From contig JAACJM010000067.1 of the NCBI GenBank assembly GCA_013368315.1, positions 1 through 64,000 of the forward strand: a stretch of 64,000 bases of DNA. The letters are read 5' to 3'. The position numbers and the translations under genes are program-made. This stretch comes from Tetrapyrgos nigripes (taxonomy: Eukaryota > Basidiomycota > Agaricomycetes > Agaricales > Campanellaceae). Each line of letters opens with the position of its first letter. The stretch's first letter is position 1. Positions 11,681 through 28,740 of the stretch are shown one piece after another. Below the pieces are notes generated by a model. That model made no database searches. It was not told where the DNA came from and saw nothing but the letters and a program-made list of their open reading frames with translations.

Positions 11681-12439
11681 TCAAATCAAAGTCCACACAG
11701 CACCAAACGCTGCTCCAGCCACTACCGTGACCATCCCAGCAACATTCGAAGACGTCAACCCAGAGAAAGGCAACCTGCCACTCATGGACCCAGCTGCATT
11801 CGAATTATCCGGTAATGCACCCGTAGCAACGGTGAACAGGGATCCAGCAATGCTCGTCGCCTTTCCGGCTCCGGATTCAACGAGAGTCAAGGCTTCGCCG
11901 CCTTCACTGGTGATGATGGTTGCGACTTTACCGCCGATGGCTGCAGAAGAATGAGTGAAAGGAAGCGAAGAGAAATAGAGAAATGAGTGAACAGAAAAAG
12001 GCGTGGATCAGTAGATCGATACTCACAAGTGATAGTCTCGAAAACTCCAGGCGCGATGGATGTGGCGTCACCAAAGATGGACGCTACTCCCTGTGTTACA
12101 TCTCCAAAGACTGAAGCAACTGTGAACGTGAATCGTTTGTTTTTTAGCATGACGACACTTGAAAGTGAGATCTCAAATTCCTTACCTCCTGCTGTCACGT
12201 CGTCTACGACTGTACAGTGGGGCGAAAGCGAAGGCAAAGTCGAATGAAAGGGAAGAAGGAAAAAATTATCAGTATGAAGATTGTTTTCCACTGGTAGGCT
12301 AGCAGTGATTGAAGAATGACTTACTGTCCCGCTGTTCATGATCATTTGCTGCCGGAGCTGCACGGACGAGAGTCACGAGAGCGCAGAGTACGAAGAGAGA
12401 AAAGAGGTTGCGGATGGAAGTGGCGGTTGTGAAGGACAT
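11681..12439 (-). CDS. Small secreted protein with GPI-anchor-like tail, paralogue 2
   Basis: Convergent paralogue of the gene at 10435. Exons 12325-12439, 12186-12209, 12027-12119 and 11681-11940 give 163 codons in frame. Exons 2 (24 bases) and 3 (93 bases) have the same length and phase as in paralogue 1. It begins MSFTTATSIRNLFSLFVLC, a signal peptide aligning with paralogue 1; an ATG two codons upstream (12445) is an equally possible start. The core repeats the same motifs (SIFGDATSIAPG, GGKVATIITSEGG, ESGAG) and the tail is SNVAGMVTVVAGAAFGAV then WTLI. Function unknown. Confidence 0.77.
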
Positions 12440-12570
12440 TTGCATTCTGCGACTCGGGATATTGACAAATAAAAGGAAGTTCGAGTTGAAGACGATTGAG
12501 ATGAAAGGAGGAGAGCCAAATGGAACGAAAAGAAGAGAACGAATGCTCATCCACAGTGCTCAGCTCGGCT

Positions 12571-12580
12571 TTTTTATACC
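12571..12580 (-). promoter_or_regulatory. TATA-like box of small secreted paralogue 2
   Basis: On the minus strand GGTATAAAAA lies about 132 bases before the start codon at 12439, nearly the same distance as the TATAAATG box of paralogue 1. Confidence 0.45.
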
Positions 12581-13416
12581 ACTATTCGGTCAGTGTTCAA
12601 CGTATGGCACAGGATCAGTACAGTACTACTAGTAGGATCGGAGAATCATCTTGCGGATCCTGAGGCACCAGTTTCATATAGAGGACTAGTATCCGTACTC
12701 AGGATCCCTTCCTTCTCCGTACGCGTGTATACGTCCGAGCACGCGTAGGTGGGTATGTACTTGGATAGAACTTGAAGACGTCAAGAACCTGGAGCTGCGC
12801 ATTCATTAATATATGGAATCCTAGTATAGAGACCTACAGAGACACATGCAAGGAGGCTGTAATCTACTGCTATGGATCAATGGATCTCCAGAATGTATAC
12901 ATACATGTCTGAGTCACCGTGGCCCTTGGGTTTCACATAAAACAATGTTCCCCCGAACCCACTATGTAGTAGTCGAATGAGAATCCGGACATATTGAAGG
13001 CAGCTTGCACACGGTGGAAGTGACGAGAACAAGCCACATCTGAGAGATGACATCGAGGTAAGGCTGCAAGTGGCGTGAGCCACTTACGTAAGATGCGGGA
13101 CTGAATCCCTAATCCCGACTCAACCCGCCGCCCGACACTCTCAGTTTGCCAGTTACGAAAGAGGAGACGGTAACGACAGCGGTGTACACGCCATATTCGG
13201 GCCATGGAATTATACTGTGTACTACTCTGGTCAAGGTTGCAACCCGACGAATAAAAACCAATAAAGGAAAGGAAAGGAAACAACCGGAAAAGTCGAAACA
13301 CCCAATACCACACACGAAGCACGCGTCCATAAGCGCTGAGCATAAGCGTCCAGCACTCATTGCCAAACAAAACTGAGATGTTCGCAGTTTGCTACTCCTC
13401 GTCCTCGTTCTTATCA
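12581..13416. other. Intergenic, no supported gene
   Basis: Several overlapping frames exist on the minus strand (one of 145 codons) but none shows a domain, a plausible start context or splice-linked continuation. Treated as spacer between the secreted protein gene and SWC5. Confidence 0.5.
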
Positions 13417-14448
13417 TCACCTTCTCCTCTTCCCACCACTCCTACTAGCGTCCAACATCCCCTCTCTCCTCTCACTCACCCTCTCCAAAAACTCTACCTT
13501 TTCCAAATACCCGCCTCCTCCTTCTCTCGCTTTTCTATGTGCCTCTAACTCGTTTTGAGTATCTCCGTCTACAGAGCTAATGTTCGCGCGCCAATCCATA
13601 GCAGATTTTTCCAAGGTTGTTAGTTTTGTGGGTTTGGCTGCAGAAGCGGAAGAGGAGGAAGAGGAAGGGAGAGAGGCGAGGGTTATTTTGGATTTACGTG
13701 GGCCTGGACGTTTCGCTCCTGTGCCTGGGGGTGGTTTGGGTTTCGTAGTGGGCGTAGGAGTGGAGGATGTGGGTGCTGGTGTAGAAGTGGGCGTCGAAAT
13801 GGATGTCGCAGTGGTGGAAATGGAAACGGGTGCAGGGGTGGTAGATACAGGTAGTTGTGTTTGTACCTTGGATGACGCCTCAGAAGCGGTCGGCATGGTT
13901 GCAGGTGCAGTCACCGTTGTTAGTGTTGTCGATGCTGGTGTCCATAACGGCCACTTTTTCGCATCTTGGGAGTCTTCAGGAACTTCAACTACTTCACTAG
14001 CATGCATATTGAATACCCAAAACAAGGGAGCCCAGTAAGAGATCTTACACAATGTCCTCTCCTGCAAAACGATAGCGTTTCTCGATTTTGACCAGTTTGA
14101 CTGTCTGAGACACGTCGTTGGGAGTCACATCCGATGTCTCTGCGTTTATTGAGTCTTTAAAGCTTTTCCAAAGCTCTTCTCTGGCTCTGCACGGTGCAAT
14201 AGACGCGTCAGGAACAGGGCGGATTTGGCCAGGACCACTCACTTCTTCTTCGCTTCAGCATCTTCTGGAGTTGGAGATGCCGTCCTAGGGCGTTTATTCA
14301 CCGGTTCTCCTTCACTTTCACTATCGGAGGAGTCAACTTCATTTAGTATGAGCTTAGCCTTGAGCATGAAACGAAGAAATGACGAACCACCTTGAGCTGG
14401 AGGTACATAGTCGCCGTCGTCTTCAGAGTCAGAGTCAAGGGGTGCCAT
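13417..14448 (-). CDS. SWC5: SWR1-complex subunit SWC5 (BCNT/CFDP1 family)
   Basis: Subunit of the SWR1 remodeller that exchanges H2A for H2A.Z; it binds the H2A-H2B dimer with an acidic N-terminus. Three exons: 14243-14448, 14049-14186, 13417-13996. The N-terminus is acidic (DSDSEDDGDYVPPA, then DSSDSESEGE). AREELWKSFKDS begins exon 2, as is typical of the family. A Thr/Pro/Ser-rich linker of low complexity follows. The C-terminus is a good BCNT-C domain: TTLEKSAMDWRANI, GGYLEKVEFLERVSERR. The start is the first ATG before the acidic block. A stretch near 14365 (GGSSFLRFMLKAK) looks unlike the family and could be a short unspliced intron. The gene is divergent from BRF1. Confidence 0.85.
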
Positions 14449-14610
14449 AGAGGTATTTCCGAGCTTGTCAGAGGTTCCTGAGGAAGAGTAGAGTAGTAGT
14501 GGAAGCAAACAAAGTCATCGCATCGGAATCACACGAGTCACATCCGCGTCCTTTTCTCTCTTCCATCCATGTCTCGCTGTGTCTAAATTATTTTTATTCC
14601 TTTATCAGAA
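14449..14610. promoter_or_regulatory. Shared divergent promoter of SWC5 and BRF1
   Basis: 162 bases separate the start codons of two nuclear transcription/chromatin genes on opposite strands. No TATA box is evident. Inference from spacing. Confidence 0.55.
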
Positions 14611-17518
14611 ATGGTAGGCTTTTTTTCTTCTATCTTATTTACAATTTTCTCAAGAATTGTCCCTATGTTTTTCAGCCAACTTGCACAGATTGCGGAGGCA
14701 CAGTTATCGAATACGATACCGCTGCCGGAAATGGGTTTTGTGTGAAATGTGGAACAGTCGTCGAAGAGAATACGATTGTCAGTGAGGTCGTCTTTGGAGA
14801 GACATCTTCTGGGGCGGCTATGGTCCAGGGATCATATGTCGCCCAGGGAGCGAGTGCGTACACCTACCCTCTTTGATTTTAGACAACATACCAAGACCGC
14901 CTTTCAGGCCATGCAAGAATGAGTGGGCCTTATGGAAATCGTGGAAGTGGCGAGTCCAGAGAGCAGACCATTGCTAACGGTGTGTGTCTTTTTCACTCAT
15001 AGTCTACAAGCCCTAAATTTATTTGTCTCAAAGCTACTCGCAAAATCCAATCCATCGCCAACATCCTCCGTCTTTCCGAGGTCGTCTGCCTCTCCGCAAC
15101 CCGTCTCTACACTCTCGCCGTCGAACACAAATTCACCAAAGGCCGCAAATCCCTCAACGTCGTCGCCGTCTGTCTCTACGTCGCCTGTCGTCAGAAAGAA
15201 ACTCGAAATTACATGTTGATCGATTTTTCTGACCTCCTTCAAGTAAACGTATTCGAGCTCGGTCATACATACCTTCAACTTATCCAAACGCTCAATTTGC
15301 GCCTCCCACTCGTCGATCCGTCTCATTACATCTCACGATTTGCCGCCTTGTTGGAATTTGGTGATGAAACACACCGAGTAGCTACCGATGCTATTCGTCT
15401 CGTTCAACGGTTTGATAGGGACTGGATGACGCGCGGTCGTCGTCCAGCGGGGATATGTGGTGCAGCATTACTCCTGGCTGCCAGGATGAACAATTTTAGA
15501 AGAAGCGTGGAAGAGATTGTTCAGGTTGTGAAGATTGCGGATACGACGTTGAAGAAGAGGTTGGACGAATTTAAGAATACGCCTAGTGGGAGTTTGACGT
15601 TGGCGGATTTCAGGAGTGTGTGGTTGGAGGAAGAGGTGGACCCTCCGGCGTTTACGAAGGGAAGAGAGAAGGAGGAGGCGGAGAAGGAGGCACAGAGGGA
15701 GAAGGAAGCGGCTGGGAGTGAGGATGAGAGTGATAGTGGGACGGAGGCTAGGAAACGGAAAGGAAAAGGAAAACAGAAGAAAAAGAAAAAGGGCAAGGAG
15801 AAACGGAAAGAGAAGGGTAAAGAAAAAAACTGGAGATGAAGAACAAGAAAAAGAAAAAGAGAGAGAAAAGAAGAGAAAAGGAAAACGGAAACGAGAGGAT
15901 GACGAGGATAACGCCGAGGATTTGGACCAGGATGCAGAAGGAGACGTTGACGAGGATGTGCACAATGAAAGTGAAGCCGGACCATCCACTGCCGCTGCCA
16001 GGCGTCCACTTGATCCCGCAATCTTTAATGATTCGGAATCTATCCTTGCTGGTGCTATAGACTCTACACCTCTATTTCTACCAGAGCTAGAGCCAGAAGT
16101 CGATGACTCGAATATTGATCCTGCACTTCTAGACAAGTCAGATGAAGCTTCACCATTTTCTCTGGGCGCCGTTTCCCTTGTCTTGACGTCTCCCAATTCC
16201 CTTCCCTCAATTGCCCTTCCATCTACCTCTGCCTCTGCCTCTACCTCCACGTCCTCTCACACAGACCAAGAACCCACCCACCCCTCTCCAGACAAAGACT
16301 CCGACACCGACCACTCCGACCTTAAACATCCTGAACTTGTCCCACCCCCAATCGACCCATTCGACGAAACAGTCTCCACAGCCCTCGCAGAAGAAGTTAA
16401 CACCTTTCTCTCATCTGTACAAGGTGCTCAACTTACCGATGCTCTTAACGATGCTGAACAACAAAGGCTTGCAGAGATGGAGGAAGTAGACGAGTTGATG
16501 GGGTTGGACGAGGATGAATTGGACAGGCTGCTACTTTCGGAGGAAGAGGTGAAGATTAAGGAAAGGGTTTGGGTAGAGTTGAATAGGGATTATTTGGAGG
16601 CTTTGGCAGGTGGGTGTGATTTTTTTCTTCTTGTTCTTGGTTCTCTTTCTTTCCATGCTTTAGGCCGGCGAATTCTGGACTTTTGCACTGCAAAAGCTTT
16701 CAGGTTGCCGGCAGGCTTGTCAATTGGCAATACTTCCATTTCATATGGTTTTGTTTTCGAGTGGTCCACTACTTGCCGATTGTCAAGCGGTTTAACTGAC
16801 CTGTCTTCTTTTCCAGCGAAAGGCGATTCTGAACAATCTTCATCCAACAAGCGGAAGGTTCGTCTCCCGTTTACGCCAGTTTTCTTGCTTGCGCTTGTTT
16901 ATTTCGGTGGCTATTGTCCTTAACTGACCCTCTCTCCTCTCGTCCGTTGCACCCTTGTTCTTGTTTGTCGTTCTACTCGGACACAACGAACACGCTTACA
17001 ATCATTTGTCTGTGCACTCACGTACACCTTCATCTACACGCCAACAGCGCCGCAAAACCTCTCACAACAACAAACCCCGAGACACATCTACGGCTCACGG
17101 AGCAACTGCAGCAGAGTCTGTAAAGAACCTGTTAAAGAAGAACCACAGATACAGCAAGAGGATCAACTATGCCGCCTTGCAAGATTTATTCGTCGATGGA
17201 CCCGGAGGCGGACCGACACCGAATATTGACGATAAGACGGATGAGCCTCTTTATACTATGGATGATGATAAAGACGACGGGGACGGGGAAGGGGAAGGGA
17301 TGGTGGTTATTGAGGAAGCTGGGGTGGTTGGAGTGAATCCTAATCCTCATACTAATGGTGTTGGCGTCAACGGGAGTTCGAAGTCGAATGGGAATGGGAA
17401 TGCTAGTCGGTCGACCGTGCCCATGGACGAAGACGATGGTGATGGTGAAGATGAAGATGCGGAAGATGAGAAGGATGATGGACTTGAGTGGGACGAGGGG
17501 TATGAGCAGGAAGTGTAG
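14611..17518 (+). CDS. BRF1: TFIIIB subunit BRF1 (TFIIB-related factor, RNA polymerase III)
   Basis: Recruits RNA polymerase III to tRNA and 5S genes. Exon 1 is a bare ATG (14611-14613) spliced to 14676, giving MPTCTDCGG, the N-terminal zinc ribbon (CTDC then CVKC). Further exons 14908-14979 and 15034 onward encode two cyclin-fold repeats (KIQSIANILRLSE, NYMLIDFSDLLQVNVFELG, then ICGAALLLAARMNNF). The conserved Brf1 region VKIKERVWVELNRDYLEAL follows near 16560, and KNHRYSKRINYAALQDLF near 17140. The C-terminus is very acidic and ends at 17518. Between about 15760 and 15880 a Lys/Glu-rich low-complexity stretch changes reading frame by one base; either a short A-rich intron (GTAAAG donor at 15817) or an indel lies there. 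The other introns run 16610-16816 and 16858-17047. Confidence 0.85.
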
Positions 17519-18172
17519 GTGTGTTTGGGTGAAGGTAATCAAGACTCCTGGAGGCAGGAAGGAAGGAAGCAAAACCAATGTATAACCAAATCACAAATTG
17601 AAATTCTGTAGTTATACAAGCCCTCGTTTCTCTTAATATCCTTTTCATCGCATCTCTTTCCTCTTTCTCTATATCCAGACTGTATCGTCTCATCTGTTTC
17701 CGTTACTTTCTGTCTTTTTATTTTGATCATGTTTTATGCTTTTATGGGTCCCATTTTTCTTTATGTCTCGGTATACATACGGTATACCAAGATATGCTGC
17801 TGTACAAGTAATACGTAGTGATTGTATTACAAGGTTTTCTCGCTCGCTCATGATCAGAACTTGCAACTCAGTGTATGTGCCATCAGGTATCCGGACACGG
17901 TGTACGCCACGGACACACATTCCTGCTTTATATCCAGCTTCACAACTGCAAACCATATTTTTGAACCAGTTTAGATTACTCATATAGTGAAACAACAGTT
18001 TGGAGAGATACAATATAACGAGAGAACAATGTAAAAAGAGAAACAGCAAGAAACAGTTATAAGATACGCTCAAATCAAAATAAAAACAAGGCATAAGTCA
18101 GACAGCGATCCTTTGAGAAGTGTGGCCCGGACGGAAAGAAAGAAGAAAAGAGAACCTCACGCTTGTGTTCTC
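17519..18172. other. Convergent spacer between BRF1 and the AAA-ATPase gene
   Basis: AT-rich 3' flanks of two convergent genes; no gene visible. Confidence 0.6.
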
Positions 18173-23747
<5,575 letters not shown>

Positions 23748-24659
23748 ATAGTCGTCGTCGCCGTCAGTGGCAACGACGAGTACAATGGATAGTCGGGGAG
23801 GAGAAGAAAGAAAGAGGGATGTCCCTGCACGGTAGGACTGGACTGTGAGACGAAATGGTACAAAGTGTTTGTTTGGTCTTGTTGAATCTGAATGACTCAG
23901 CCCTGGTCAAACGTGTTCCTCACACCCCGCTACCCTTCCTCCCCCTACCCAATCTTCACCTATTTTCATCCTTTCCAGAGAAATCGTTATTGCGCCCATG
24001 TGTGAGTATTTGCAGCGTCAAAACTCCCTAAACGAGTTTGGCAAAGTTTCACGGGTGAAAACGCAGGGTAAACGCTGCTACCTCGAGGAATCGTCTGACG
24101 AAATTTCGCTGCATGGAAGTCAGGAAGAAAGAGCGATTTTCAAAGCTTTTTGTGCGACACTTTTTCCTCGACGTTTGCGCGAGCTGCGTCAGTGTGACGT
24201 GTGATGTGACTGTTGATAACTTCCTTTTCGGGAATCAACCTTAATCAGCTGTCATCGGTCGCGGTTGGTGTTGTGTCAGCCTCACAGGGGATATAGTGCC
24301 CTTTGAAATACTCTGAGCTCTATAGCATGGCCTCCGTGATATGGTCGCAGCTTCGGCTTGACGCAGAAGCGGTGGAAAGGGCGGTAGGAATTTTAGTAAC
24401 CTCTGTACAACGTCCCTCGCCAACCCCTTATACTGACACGGGCAATAGATTCTTCATGCCGAAAATTTGTACTTTGGGGATATACGCTGAACCTGCGCTG
24501 AACATGAAGTCTGAATACTCATCTCACTCATACTCCACATACTTCAACGTCAGTTGATAATCCTATCCACACCGTTGCTTCAAGATGCAACCAACTGCAC
24601 CCTCTTTATCGCTCCTCACTTTCGCTATCCTCCACTCTCTATCGCCTTTGTCAGCCCTC
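23748..24659. other. Intergenic, 5' flank of the ATPase gene
   Basis: No supported gene. A short plus-strand frame at 23998-24204 and others lack any recognisable feature. Confidence 0.5.
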
Positions 24660-26620
24660 CTTAATCTCCTCTGGGCAAGTCAATCATCACAACAGGCCTA
24701 GGCCGCTCCTGCGCTTGCGCCGTGGACATCGACGGGCCAGGAATGATTATATTCCTCTCGCGTCCCCCCTAGGTGATGTGCCGGATATCCGGTCTGCCAC
24801 CCCCTTGGCTTGGCCAGGAAGATCTAAATCACTAGTCAAACCAGTTGCAAGCTTGGGACTTTTCAGAGTAGCAAGATTTGCGGTTGGTGCACTTAACTAG
24901 TGCCATGAGAAGAAAGAGCGAGCTTGACATTGCAGTGAGCCACTGTCAGCGGTAACGGTGAGCGTTGAGGGTGGGAAGTGAGGTGAACTCCTAGAGTTCC
25001 CACCTGGTAACTACTTGGGGTACCACCCCTTGTAGGCCAAATGCCTCACCGGTTGAAAAGGTAGAAAACGTCCATTGTGGCGGACAACCTTGGAAATCGT
25101 TATGGAAGGATGTGCGAAGAAGGTCTAACCAACCTTTGATTCGGTGTCTAACCAAACCGGGTTTACTTGAGTACCTGGATCTGATCCTTGAACATTAGGG
25201 AATAGGAGAAGAAAAATTAAACAAGTCGTATTTGCGGACCCCATTTAGAGGGAAGGTAAAAACCATCCGACAGCAATGTGAAGCTTTTAGCTCATAGCCT
25301 CTGCTGACAGGACACCGCAACATGTACACTCTGACCCGTTTGATTGGAAATCTCCTACGGGAGTACTAGGAGGGCTTTGAATACCCGGCCTGGGATCAGC
25401 GGTAGTTTACATGTGGTTAGTGAGCATGCTGAGACCTAACCAGTCAATGACGCATGTATCGCGAGACAGAGAGCTCTACCCAAGTAATTGGATGAGCAAC
25501 GGGAAACTGTGCTTCTCATAAGGAGGTGCAGCGAGCCGTGGCAGAGGTTTAGCCCTAGCTCATATGTTGCCGCATATGAGTGGGACGCCTACTGGCCCGA
25601 GAGGACGAATCCTCTGTCGGCTGTGTACGACGAGACGTGCACAGTTTAAGTTGCAAACACTGGGAAAGAGCGGTCTGCCTGGTATAGGTAGATACGTTAG
25701 TTCATTGGGAGAGGTTGTACTCCCCGGAAGGTCGGTGATTCGGTCGTGGCAGCTATGCGCCCACTTCGACGATGAGATCCGATTGTGTACGAGAAGCGAG
25801 TATGACTGGGGCTGCCAAGTGCGTACCCCGTGGGTGCGACAGCCACTCACTCGCAACTGCACTACCAATGAACACGCTGCAAAGAAACATCTCCCATCTA
25901 AGACTCCGGAATATGTTGAATACGGAGCATCCCTTCGTGAGTTGGAACCCTTTAAGGTCCGGTGTGAGCCCGGGATATAAATTTCATGTACTAGGTAACA
26001 ATTCCATGAAACGGTGGATGGGCTGGCCATAGCGTAGGCTTGAGGCCAGATAAGCAGCAGGTAGAGTAACCAAGTACCGGCAAGGGGGTAGGGTAAAGAC
26101 TGTGTGAGCACTTGTGCTTGCTCAGAGCATGATAGTAGAGTTGGTTTCGGCTTGATGCTGGAATTACTTGATTTCCATGCACATACCTACTTATCCCTAG
26201 GGCCGCGGAAAGGCCTCTACAATCCCAGGGTGTCATCGCGCCCTGGTGCAAACACCACGACCTTTCAGTTCGGTAAACAAATCAGTCAAACTGAAGCGGT
26301 ACGATACTTAGAATAACGAGTACCATGGATCTGTAGTAATATTTCCTGGGGTAGACTGCCACGACGCCTTGGCCGTAGGTCTGGCTTACCAGTCGTTAAA
26401 TAGAGGGGGAAAAACGTTGAGCGTTGAATTTCCTTTTTCGGAACTGCGTCGGGCTCGAAGACAACCGAATTCTGTCCAGTATCCTCAGATGCCCTTTCAG
26501 GCTAACGCAGGCTCATAGTTTCGCTGATAGCGATACGTATGCTGGACGTATATATAGGTAGACAAGACTAAGGATACAGTAAAACAGACAGCACGGACTA
26601 TGTTGAAATGTCCGCTCTAT
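24660..26620. other. Hairpin-rich non-coding region of unknown nature
   Basis: About 2 kb with no convincing protein but many strong local inverted repeats. Examples: AGGTGAACTC/GAGTT..CACCT (24981-25005), CTCCTA/TAGGAG (25352-25372), GGTTAG/CTAACC (25415-25441), CTCATATG/CATATGAG (25559-25580), AGAGGA/TCCTCT inside CCG/CGG (25597-25620), CTGTG.ACG/CGT.CACAG (25621-25644), GGGAG/CTCCC (25708-25724), CCAGGG/CCCTGG (26225-26246). This density suggests a folded RNA rather than spacer. It does not read as 18S/25S/5S rRNA, tRNA, RNase P or a standard group I intron, and I found no telomerase template. A decayed group II-like intron, an integrated RNA-virus-like sequence or a lineage-specific ncRNA are possibilities only. 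Strand is undetermined. Confidence 0.4.
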
Positions 26621-26772
26621 ACAACGTCTCTCGACGTACTTTTGATCGTTGAATCTTCTCAAAGACCTCCGCGACACGCACACACACACACAATATCAAC
26701 TATCAACAGGCACCACCCGAAACACCTCACCAACCTCCATCACCCAACTCCAGTACCCACTACCACCACACC

Positions 26773-28740
26773 TTACAGCAGCTCATGGAGACCCTCAGGC
26801 TTCTTAAAGCCCTCAGTATTAACCCCCGGCAACGGCCACTTGGACGCAAACTCCACAACCTCATCTCTCAACTTCTTAGCCTCCTGATGCCCGACTTTGC
26901 CTTCCTCGGGAGTGGTAGCAACACGGACAAAGTCTTTCAACATCTTTGAACCGGCTTCTTTTTGGAGGGTAAGAGAAAGCTGAACAGCTCGGTGAAGGAA
27001 GTCGGCGACGACTTTGATATCAGATTCGACCATGCCTCGGGAGGTGAGTGCGGAGGTACCGAGACGGATACCACCGGGGACTTGGGCGGAAGCGTCACCT
27101 GAGACGGCGTTCTCTGCAGAGAAAAGAAAGCATCAGCATTAACGTTATGGAAGAATGAGCGCAAGGCGACGAAACACAAAACAACACTCACTGTTAATCG
27201 TAATACCCATTAAATCACATAACTTCTCAACCTTGCTGCCCGTCAACCCAATGGGTCTCAAATCCCAAAGGACCAAATGGTTATCTGAACCACCAGTCTG
27301 GAGTTTATAACCCTTCTCCACCAACGCCTGTCCCAGTGTCCTGGCATTCGCAATGACCTGCTTAGCGTAAGCTTTCCATGCGGGGTCAGCGACTTGCTTC
27401 AAAGCAGTAGCGATAGCGGCGATAGTTTGATTGTGTGGACCACCTTGGCAAGCGGGGAAGACCGCTTCGTTGACGCGCTTTTCTAGGTCTTTAGCGTGCT
27501 CGAGGTCTTTGCGGAAGAAGATGAGACCGGCACGAGGACCACGGAGGGTTTTGTGGCTATTAAGAGAAACAAAAATGTTAGTACCATCAAGCTAACCCAA
27601 CTAATAAAGACCCACGTAGTCGTCGTAACAACATCACAGTACTCAAACGGACTCTTCAACTCCTGAGCTGCAATCAACCCAGAAGTATGAGCCATATCAC
27701 ACAAAAGCCAAGCTCCCTCTCTCTCGGCGATCTTCTTAAGCTCCGCATAATCCCAATCACGAGGATACGCGGAAGCACCGCAGATGATCATACGGGGTTT
27801 GAAGATCTTGGCTTGGGAGGAGAGAGCTGCGTAGTCGATCAGATGGGTTTCGGGGTGGATGGCGTAGGGGAAGGATTGGAAGTAGATGGAGGAGGCGGTC
27901 ATTTTCTTTTTGGCGGTCTGGAGCAGGGGTAAGCGAGAAAGCAAATTAAAGAGAAGATAGAGATGATACGTACGTAGTAACCGTGAGTAAGGTGACCACC
28001 ATCAGGGAGACCGAGACCCATGAGACGGTCCTGAGGTTGAATCAGGGCAGTCAGGGCAGCGAAGCTGTGAAAGCGTTGAGCACGAAATTAGGCAGAACGA
28101 AAAGATGAAGGAACATACTTGGCAGTCTGCAAAACAACCAAGACTCATCAGTACATATATGAATACCAGAGGAAAGCACACGCACACTACCAGAATAAGG
28201 TTGTACATTGACACCCCACTTGGCCGGGTCGAGGTTGAAAGCCTTGAGAGCACGGACTCTGCAAAGGTTTTCGAGCTCGTCGATGTACTCATTACCACCA
28301 TAGTAACGTGCACCTGGGAGACCCTCGGAGTACTTGTTGGTAAGAATGGAGCCGTTGGCTTCCATGACGGCTAAACTGGTCAAGTTCTACGATCGAAAAA
28401 CTGCTCAACGTTTGCGACGTGGTCAAGGAAGCGCAACACAAACCTCTGAAGCGATGAGCTCGAGGCCGGTAAGCTGTCTCCATGTTTCCTTGTCTATGAT
28501 GTTTTGGACCTCGGGATCGATCTGGGAGAGAGGTGCGTAGAGCATTTTGTTCTGAAAAAAGAATGACAGTGAGCGGAGAAAGTTTTGAAGGAGAATGGGA
28601 CACACGAAATCCTGAGTAGAGGAGGCCATTGTTCTGACGCGGAGACTGAGATGATGAGAAAGGGTGAAAGAAGAAGAAGAGGGAGCGACGACGGAGGAGA
28701 TGGGGGTTCGAGAAAGAGAGCGAGTCAGATTTCTCAACAT
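26773..28740 (-). CDS. Serine hydroxymethyltransferase, mitochondrial with likely cytosolic form
   Basis: PLP enzyme converting serine and tetrahydrofolate to glycine and 5,10-methylene-THF. Family blocks are all present across about seven exons: [61 protein letters not shown], the PLP-lysine region [16 protein letters not shown] (split by an intron near 27560), [14 protein letters not shown] and [14 protein letters not shown]. The stop is at 26773. The start at 28740 gives an Arg/Ser-rich presequence ([16 protein letters not shown]); a second in-frame ATG at 28629 (MASSTQDF) would remove it. So one gene could supply both compartments, as an inference from the two starts. Confidence 0.92.

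Noticed and set aside
12933..13370. 145-codon minus-strand frame upstream of SWC5
   Set aside because: No homology pattern, odd composition and no supporting splice structure.
13580..14038. 152-codon plus-strand frame opposite SWC5
   Set aside because: Antisense of the Thr/Pro/Ser linker; gives Val/Gly repeats without a domain.
15468..16250. 260-codon minus-strand frame opposite BRF1
   Set aside because: It is the antisense of a Lys/Glu-rich low-complexity coding region (giving Phe/Ser/Leu runs) and shows no domain.
25560..26111. Open frames on both strands (183 minus, 138 plus) in the hairpin-rich region
   Set aside because: Codon boundaries of the two frames are not aligned as in ambigrammatic viral RNAs, and neither shows polymerase or other motifs; chance frames in a structured sequence are likelier.
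24660..26620. Ribosomal RNA, telomerase RNA or group I intron
   Set aside because: None of the conserved rRNA blocks, no CTAACCCTAA-like template and no P-Q-R-S core could be found by eye.
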